In this document: in pieces, positions 57,314 through 64,000 of the stretch | How positions within the stretch are numbered: the first letter of the stretch is position 1 | How the letters are laid out: every line of letters begins with the position of its first letter | From: Pyronema omphalodes | Taxonomy: Eukaryota > Ascomycota > Pezizomycetes > Pezizales > Pyronemataceae | Reading direction: 5' to 3' | DNA length: 64,000 bases | Assembly (NCBI GenBank): GCA_024516155.1 | Contig: JAJJXM010000014.1 | Span: 496,001-560,000, forward strand | Made by a program: the position numbers and the translations under genes | The notes under the pieces: generated by a model | What the model saw: the letters and a program-made list of their open reading frames with translations, nothing else | Told to the model about the DNA's origin: nothing | The model's database searches: none

Positions 57314-58765
57314 AGACGAACATGGCGAGAGAGAATACAGCAAAAGGGAACGCAGTAAAGGCACGTTGAAGACTAGAAGAAAACTCTGAGAAGAACGGAG
57401 TAACGGCGCACGGGAGTTCTTTTGGAAGGATCTTTTTGGATACCATTTGCAAGCGGATACGGATACCATGTGTTTTTTGTTTTGGATTTAGCAGCGCAAT
57501 AGACGTCAAGAACGATCGTTACAATCTACTGCACTTACATTTTTGACCTATTACAACTTACAAGTGCAGCTGGAATTTTTTGGCAATTCGTCAGCCTTAG
57601 AACGCTCACTCTACACTCAGCCTTGAGGAAACTCGAGGATCCTTTTGCGGCTGATGCTTTGGGTTATTTTTGTCTTCAAGTTCAGCCCAGCTTACTCTAC
57701 TGTCTTTTAGGAAACCACTCAAGGACTCCACGTTTTTGTCTCAGACCTTCAATATCGCCAATTTGCCCTGCGAAGCTGTCAATATCACGCAAGCATACCC
57801 CGGTCATCGCGTCTGGCTATGGTGGGGGACACCAAGTCACGACAAGTGTGGACTGAAATCTACATCTGTTGGCCACCGTGACCGGGGGGCGACAGGGATT
57901 AAAATGGCCTCGAGTGACACTCGGTGATTCAGAGTTTTTCTCACTTGCGAGATACCACCGTGCACAAGCCACTACTCCATTTTCGGTGGTGCAGACAGCC
58001 AATGAAATGTGATTACATAATACCGCATTAGCGCAGAATTTCCAATTTTTAGCTCGGCAAAAAAACACCCTAGATTCAATATGTAAATGACAGCTTAGTC
58101 ATTGCATGTGACCAATCAAATGTGATGAAATCCTGTATCTTGGCATATCTTGGCACAAAAACACCATCTACATATTTTCTCCGCCCATACAAAATACAGG
58201 GGTTTTTAAAACCTTTCAGCCCATTCACCTTTGACTTAAATTAATTTTGGCCCGATATAAGTTGTTCTCCATCAACTTCTCTTTCAATCTTATCGAACCG
58301 TTTTCAAATCGGAGTGGTTGTGGTTGGTGTGAAAGATTTGGGGTGTTGATGCAATATGTGTCGTTGCGATGTGTCGGGACTTGGTGTCCCCCACCATACT
58401 CAGAGCTTCAAGCTATATGGCGACCATATCACCGCCGCTCCGCCATATCCACTAGAATTACTAGTCCAAACTTAACACCCCGCGGCCATGGATCTAGACA
58501 CCACCCCGCAAAAACCAAGGCACGATCTTGACAAGTCTTGACAAGCTTAAGTTAGGATGCTGTCAAGCCCCCTCTCTCCGAGGATCCGGGTTACCCCCGT
58601 CTAGACCTCTTCTTCATCCCCGGATTCTGTCACTTCTCATCTCACAGCTCGCTTTCCGCTCCTTCAGCTCTCACAGCTCCCGCGACTCCAACTTTGTCAG
58701 TTCCTTCGTTATTTGCTGGGAAGACTACCACCACGAGAAGAGCAGAACGCGACCGGCAAGACAGA
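57314..58765. other. Spacer between the micro-protein paralogues, containing a MITE
   Basis: The left part (57314-57819) has no feature I can support. 57820-58396 is the MITE described separately. The right part (58397-58765) is the CT-rich leader of micro-protein B. Confidence 0.5.
57820..58396. mobile_element. TA-flanked MITE, 577 bp (Tc1/mariner-like)
   Basis: The left end TGGTGGGGGACACCAAGTC and the reverse complement of the right end are identical over these 19 nt. The match extends to 24 of 25 nt. Both ends are immediately flanked by TA (57818-57819 and 58397-58398), the target-site duplication expected of Tc1/mariner-type insertion. The interior is AT-rich and has no transposase frame. 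The near-perfect ends imply a fairly recent insertion. A superfamily assignment from TA alone is tentative. Confidence 0.8.
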
Positions 58766-58933
58766 ATGGGAGCACTCCGCGATTCAATCATTACAACCCT
58801 AATCGTCAAATTCTTCTTGAAGTATGCGACGCCATACCCTACACATCTAATCGTTGGAATTTTACTGGTGTATGCTGCATATTTCCAGTTCCATTTGAAG
58901 CGTGAGTTATTTCCTGGGGAGTCAGAGTGGTAA
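58766..58933 (+). CDS. Micro-protein B, single-pass membrane (paralogue of A)
   Basis: The product is 55 aa from the ATG at 58766, chosen because it aligns with the start of micro-protein A. The frame is open upstream but reads as leader. DSIITTLIVKFFLKY is followed by TPYP, a hydrophobic helix (about 27-43) and a short basic/acidic tail (HLKRELFPGESEW). A GTGAGT donor-like sequence lies in the codons for KRE, so an alternative spliced tail is possible. The paralogues lie 1.45 kb apart in the same orientation with the MITE between them. Function is unknown. Confidence 0.75.
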   Translation: MGALRDSIITTLIVKFFLKYATPYPTHLIVGILLVYAAYFQFHLKRELFPGESEW

Positions 58934-61900
58934 GGGTGCTGAGAATTTGAAAGCTTTGATGGTAGCTATTGGAGACGGTCAAACGACAAAAATCTAGACA
59001 TGGGAGTTACAACGAAGACAAAGGGGATGGTATGGTACGATTCAACGGTATATCTGGTTAACATATTTGAATTACAATTTGTATGTATTTTTGGTGCGGA
59101 TTTTGTTTGTCGCGGGTTCACGGAGTTAAGGGATACGATATCCGAAGTTCTTAAGATGTACGATATTGGGCATGTTTTTGGTATTTTGGCGGTTGAGCGA
59201 TGTGTTAACTTTGTTCTTTTTTGCTGCCTTCTTGGTGCTGGGATTTGGAATCTCATCCGGTGATGTTTCGGAAGTTCATCGCACGCGTTCCGACGATCTG
59301 CACTGCTCATCGCGACACGTGAAATGCAATCGAAAACCCTGCAGAGACGTAATGGTATGTAACGCTGCAAGGTAGTGACGTCAGGGATGTAGGGTTTTAA
59401 TAACAATTGTTCAACATTACCAGGTAATTCATCGAAATTATAAGATGTCATCACGAACATACATATACTTATGTCCTTGTAGCGGAATCTCGGGATGAAC
59501 TCAGATACACTTCTCAAGTACCGATACCAGGTGGACTTCATATCCCCTCATCGACCTCTGCGAGTGTTTATTCGCAACATATCATGTCTTCAACGATTTG
59601 TGGTGCACCGTAGATGTTGATACGAATACATACATGATACATCCATTCCGTCTGACCAAGTAGCTAGAAATAAGCTTTTTCCTCATTAGTAATCACCCCA
59701 CATTTTCCCTACGATGCGAATCGTAACGCCTTCTCCCGTTGCTTCCTTGAATGTCAAGTCTATATTAAGGCAACTATTATCTGGCCAGGTAATTAGGATA
59801 GAATGAGTACGATCGACCTGATGACGGTTGAATGACTTACGTCGTTCTGTGTTTTGTGCGGGATAGTGATAATTTATGGAGCTCCTGTATTCTTAAGTCA
59901 TCTTCTGTAGCTGACGACAGCTTGTTCCTTGGCTTTGTCTACGCAGTTTAAATATGCCTTTGGAAGCTGTGTAATAAATACTAATAATGGAACGAAGCTG
60001 CTGAGATTATTGTTGGAAAAAATAAATTCGATTTACGCAGTTCCGAACGCCGATGGTCCATGATTCTTCAGGTATCCTATAAACGAGCCAAATATATACA
60101 TAATAATGAGTTTCCGAAGCGTTTTCTATAGATAATTTCCCCATATCCTCCGAGATAGGCGTGGAAACCCAAATCTCAAACCTCAAATCCATATATCCCG
60201 TAACCCTAACACCCTAACACCCCGACACCCTGACACCATCGTCATCCATCCATATCCCCTCATCCCACGCTCCTCCCTTATATATCAACAATACCAACAC
60301 CACCTTGTCAAAGATCACGAAGAGAGAAAAGTGTGGAGGTGGAGCAAGCGTATATTGATGAGCGTAGAGTGCAAAGCTAAGCAGAGAACAAGCGAGTACA
60401 TAGACATAGTGAGCTCCACCCCCACCTAGGCACTAGGGCCTTAGGTGCACTTCAACACACCTATATCAATACCAAAAACCACAACTCCCGCTGCATCAAA
60501 ACGAAAAAAATAGACACCTGGGATATCTTCATCAACCTCGATCCCCGCCGTAGTAACGCCTTGTACCTAGATCCTACTGATATCTATATTCTATGACTAG
60601 CCCTGGCCCCTGGATCCTGGGAAAACAATGTTTAGCATATACCGGGAATGTAGGAATGTAGGTGGAGGTGTTTATATGTGGAGGTGTTTATATGTTACTC
60701 CTCATACTGTAGTCTGTAGTCTGTAGTTGTTGGCGGGTTTTTGATCCAGAAGATATGATGAGGGAATGTGGGGTTTTGTTGGGGTTATTGGGGATATGGA
60801 AATGACTTTTAGGGAGAGGAGAATGTGTTTGATGGTTGTTGGTCTGTTGATCGGCTGGCGCCGCTGGTGTCATGGGTTTGCTGTTCAGTGTTGTAATATA
60901 GGTCTTGATTAATGCCGCTGGGAATTGTTGATTAATGGAGGGAGATAAAGAGGATTGGTGTTTTAGGTTTATGGGCTCGGGAAGTTTATGGAAAAGTGGT
61001 TGGGAAGGAGTAAAATACCATCTGCGGAGTTACAGGGAAATTGTGGTATGATGAGGTTTTGTGATGCGTGAAAGGCTGCCTTGGGGGATAGGAATGCTTT
61101 TGAGGGTTTAGGGAAAAGGATGGTATGGTGGTAATGGGAATGGCAATGGGAATGGGAATGGGGCTGGTTATGAGTATTGAGACTCTGGGACGATTACTGG
61201 GCTGATATGCTTTTGACGGGTTAGATTCGGGATCCGGATTATCCATAATACGGTTGATAAGTCTTCGACTACACCGGGAGTGGCTAGAGGGGGTTGTAAG
61301 GTTAATAGTAGAGTATTGAAGGATCTGGGGAATTGCGTTGTGGGTGGAAGTGTTACAAAACTCACCATTCGTTCGACTTTTACTACATAGGGGATGGAAG
61401 GGACGTTGTTTTGGGGAATAGAAGGATAGTTTGTGGGCAATGGTCGTTCGTTGGAATTGGATAATATGGGAATTATCGAGGGATTTCATTTGCAGACACC
61501 CTCGGTCTTCTGAAATGGCTTATGAACAAATTTCAAGGGGAAATGAGGCTTCATATTGGTCGACTGAGCCAACAAAAAGTCATTGCAAAGCCTGCCATGT
61601 GCAAAAGTTATACCTATTGATGATCAGTGATCCGCAGCTGTAACTCAGTGGCACAACAAATCGTCGCTCCCGCGCTAAGGTCGTGAGGCCACTAGGTGTC
61701 AGCCCTATGCAGGGCCACTTCCTGTGTCTCCCCGCCTCATCCGGTTCACCGGGACTCTGTCATCTCAAAACAAAACAAAGATTTTTTATTTTTATTTTCA
61801 TCCTTATTTAAAGAACCACACGAGTGATCATTGATGGATTACTGCTTTCGTTACTCTCTAACCGAGCAACGGTCTCGTCTTTTTGTTGCGAGCCGTGTCA

Positions 61901-62202
61901 CGTCACTCCGCAGGAGCTAGAGTAGCACTTTAGAGCTCTAATTACAAGCGCACTCAAGAAGCGCAACACGAGAGCTCCCCTCCCGTCACCCCGCATCTCC
62001 GGGAACCATTTACCAACGAAGATTTTAGGGATTGAGCCTTTAACAACAACAACGCCGACTCGGAAGCTATTCGAAAGTTATATCAGTTATATTACAGCCA
62101 ACATTCAATTTTAAGCGAGCAGCGAACTTTCCGTGAGCAGCGACGAGCAAGTTATCTTCCAGTGACTTGCAGTGAGAGACTTCGTCCTGATACCGACACA
62201 AA
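58934..62202. other. Intergenic; short repeats and a possible SINE-like fragment
   Basis: No convincing gene is seen. CCCTAACACCC-type telomere-like units occur at about 60199-60233. GGAATGGGAATGGG units occur near 61132-61160. A possible Pol III-derived fragment lies at about 61632-61790 (see findings). The 500 nt before 62203 form a GC-richer leader and promoter. Confidence 0.5.
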
Positions 62203-63631
62203 ATGGCCCCCAGTCGCCCCGTTCCTACTTCTACTACTATCAAAGTCCATAATTCTGGGACTCCCGCCATTTATGCTATTCACTCGGGACCTCAGAGGGG
62301 TGTTCATTTACTCTCGTGTGTTACCCCTGGCGTGATTTACCCCGCACCCCTTTTGCCTTTATCTCCGTGCTATGCCCCACCACCGTCTCCTCCATGGGAA
62401 CCAGTGAACGGGATATCATTAAATCCTAATCCCCCGCCTTACCTCCTCCCTTCCCCGAAATCTTGCTAACCTCCCCAGCTCTACCCCTCTCGACTCCTCC
62501 CTCCAATACCGGTACCGACACCCGATCAACGTCCACCGAACCTTCCTCACAGTCTCCGGCGATTTCCTACGGCGTCGCTTCGACACCATAGAAGCCGCCA
62601 TAAAATGGATCGACGAACGAGACCGAGAAAAGGAGTTATCTGACCGATTAGAAGCCGTTTGTATGACCGGTGTAGCTCGTAGTAGTTCTGCGGATACACC
62701 AGCAACACCAATACCTGCGACGAATATACAGCCACAACAATTACCGACGAATGGAACAAATCCGGTGCGAACATGGATAAATTTAACTCCCGGAGCTGTA
62801 TCTAATGATACTCGGATTGATACCCCTGCGACGGATGCGGATCATGATATGTCGTCCATGTCTACAACTCCGGTGGCCGCTCCCTCTGCGCAGCAGACGT
62901 CGGGACAGACACAGGAACAGTATACAGAATACACCCTTCCCAGCGGTCTAGTTGTTCGCCGGCTTAAGGGTCCGGCAACTACCACCCAGGATCAATCCCA
63001 GAATCCAGCGCCGAAAAAGGAGAAATGGTTAATAGACCGATATTGTCCAGGGGGAGAGGAAGCCGAGGTTCAAATGGCGGCAGAGCAAGCAAAGATCCAG
63101 AATATTATTGATGAACTTGAGGAATTAACGACGGAGGATGATGAGGCGGCACGGGAGAGAAAGATAAAGAGGGATAGAGAAAGGGAAATTAGGGAACAGA
63201 GGAAAAAGGAACCGGTTTGGAAACATGTACAGATGGGTGGGATTAAGAAGGTTTCGCAGGCTACACATGCACCACAGAGTTCGGCGGCTGCACAGACTTC
63301 GCAGGCTTTATCGGCAGAGTCGTTACCCTCGCCAAGAAGAGGCATCACAATGGATGTTGTTGCGGTTAAGGGAAGGTATTCTATGACGCATCTTGGGGTT
63401 AGAAGAAGAGAACTGCTTTATTCCCTTGTGGTTGAGGAACAGGATAAGGAAGCTATAAGAAGGCAGGAGGAACAGGAGAGGATTAATAGGCTACAACTGG
63501 CTGGTATTAGGACGGGAGATATTGTGGGGAGACTGAGAACTATGGATTTGGAGTTGACTAAGGCGGAGAGTATAGTTGCTGATGATGGTATGGAGATTGA
63601 GGAGGATTCCTGTCCGGGTAAAAGTGGGTAG
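62203..63631 (+). CDS. Uncharacterised two-exon fungal protein with charged coiled segment
   Basis: Exons 62203-62315 and 62479-63631 join in phase across a 163-nt intron (GTGTGT, GCTAACC branch, CCAG) to give 421 aa. The start context CACAAAATGGCC is excellent. The joined N-terminal domain (about 10-90) reads IKVHNSGTPAIYAIHSG, HPINVHRTFLTVSGDFLRRRF, DTIEAAIKWIDERDREKEL. Its layout of short strands then an 'aromatic-D/S-T-x-EAA-x-W/F-I' helix weakly recalls the RNase H1 N-terminal/viroplasmin-like fold, which is only a suggestion. After a Pro/Thr-rich linker comes a Glu/Lys/Arg-rich, probably coiled-coil segment (about 230-290, REREIREQRKKEP). The C-terminal region contains RYSMTHLGVRRRELLYSLV. 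No catalytic motif is identified. Confidence 0.88.
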
Positions 63632-64000
63632 GGTAGATATGATCGGGATTTCATTGGGGATTTGTATTGAAACTCTTTATGTTATGGAGGCGTTGGAGGT
63701 TGTTTGATTTATTTGTACCTAGTTGTTGATTTTTCATAGAAGGCAGCTCTGGAGATGGTAACTATTGCTTGAGTTGGAGCGGCTATTGATCGTGGGTATT
63801 CCGTAAGTGAATGGGTTTTATACATATGTAGAGACTAATAAAAGTAGCGTTAACCTAAATGCGTGAATAAGGAAATTGGTTGAGCTAGCAGATGTCTGAT
63901 AATAAAACCTCACCTAAACCCTATTAATCAGTAACCCCAATGATCGGTATCCAACCATCCAACTGTTGGTGAGCATTACATTATCGATAACACAAGAGAT
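63632..64000. other. 3' flank of the last gene
   Basis: This is the presumed 3' untranslated and downstream sequence, AT-rich, with an AATAAAAG-like motif near 63837. No further gene is seen. Confidence 0.4.

Overview
This is a eukaryotic window, most likely the nuclear genome of a filamentous ascomycete. Genes are interrupted by short introns of about 48-195 nt with GT donors, CTAAC/CTAAT-like branch sites and AG acceptors. Start codons sit in CAAAATG or CACCATGG-like contexts. The gene set includes a mannitol-1-phosphate 5-dehydrogenase, a WD40-M20 fusion of the Dug2 type, an expanded fungal multi-pass membrane family and an OTT_1508-like deaminase. A Leotiomycetes/Helotiales origin (Botrytis/Sclerotinia relatives) is my inference from this style; I could not check it by search.

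Layout. 1-10.8 kb is almost gene-free. It holds two old, diverged direct duplications, a probable small secretory-pathway membrane protein (6999-7238), a doubtful small basic/Cys protein (8422-8781) and many microsatellites. 10.8-12.0 kb (minus) is the cell-cycle kinase Cdk1/Cdc2 in four exons. 14.6-17.0 kb (plus) is a CNNM/Mam3-type DUF21-CBS membrane protein in four exons. 17.0-22.1 kb is very rich in mini- and microsatellites. It also holds a Ser/Thr/Pro-rich protein with a 12-nt coding repeat (19540-20592) and a short non-autonomous hAT-like element (21035-21481). 22.1-24.9 kb (minus) is Dug2 (glutathione degradation). 24.9-36.0 kb is an 11-kb stretch without a convincing gene but with several poly-G/poly-C tracts.

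Mannitol-1-phosphate dehydrogenase (36408-37571, plus) has an intron-rich 5' leader. Next come a basic/acidic multi-pass membrane protein (38321-40177), then two tandem paralogues of a seven-TM fungal family. The first (41845-43373) is interrupted by one in-frame TAG; the second (43926-45760) is intact. After a low-complexity gap, the minus strand carries a weak regulator-like gene (49290-50027), the deaminase (50632-52657) and a Cys-rich acidic protein (54185-55012). Two tandem micro-proteins of 67 and 55 aa (57110-57313 and 58766-58933) flank a 577-bp TA-flanked MITE (57820-58396). The window ends with an uncharacterised two-exon gene (62203-63631).

The genes do not form a metabolic cluster. 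They are housekeeping genes separated by repeat-rich deserts, with local tandem duplication at 41.8-45.8 kb and 57.1-58.9 kb and small DNA transposons nearby. The items I consider most likely to be undescribed are the micro-protein pair, the two MITEs and the deaminase.
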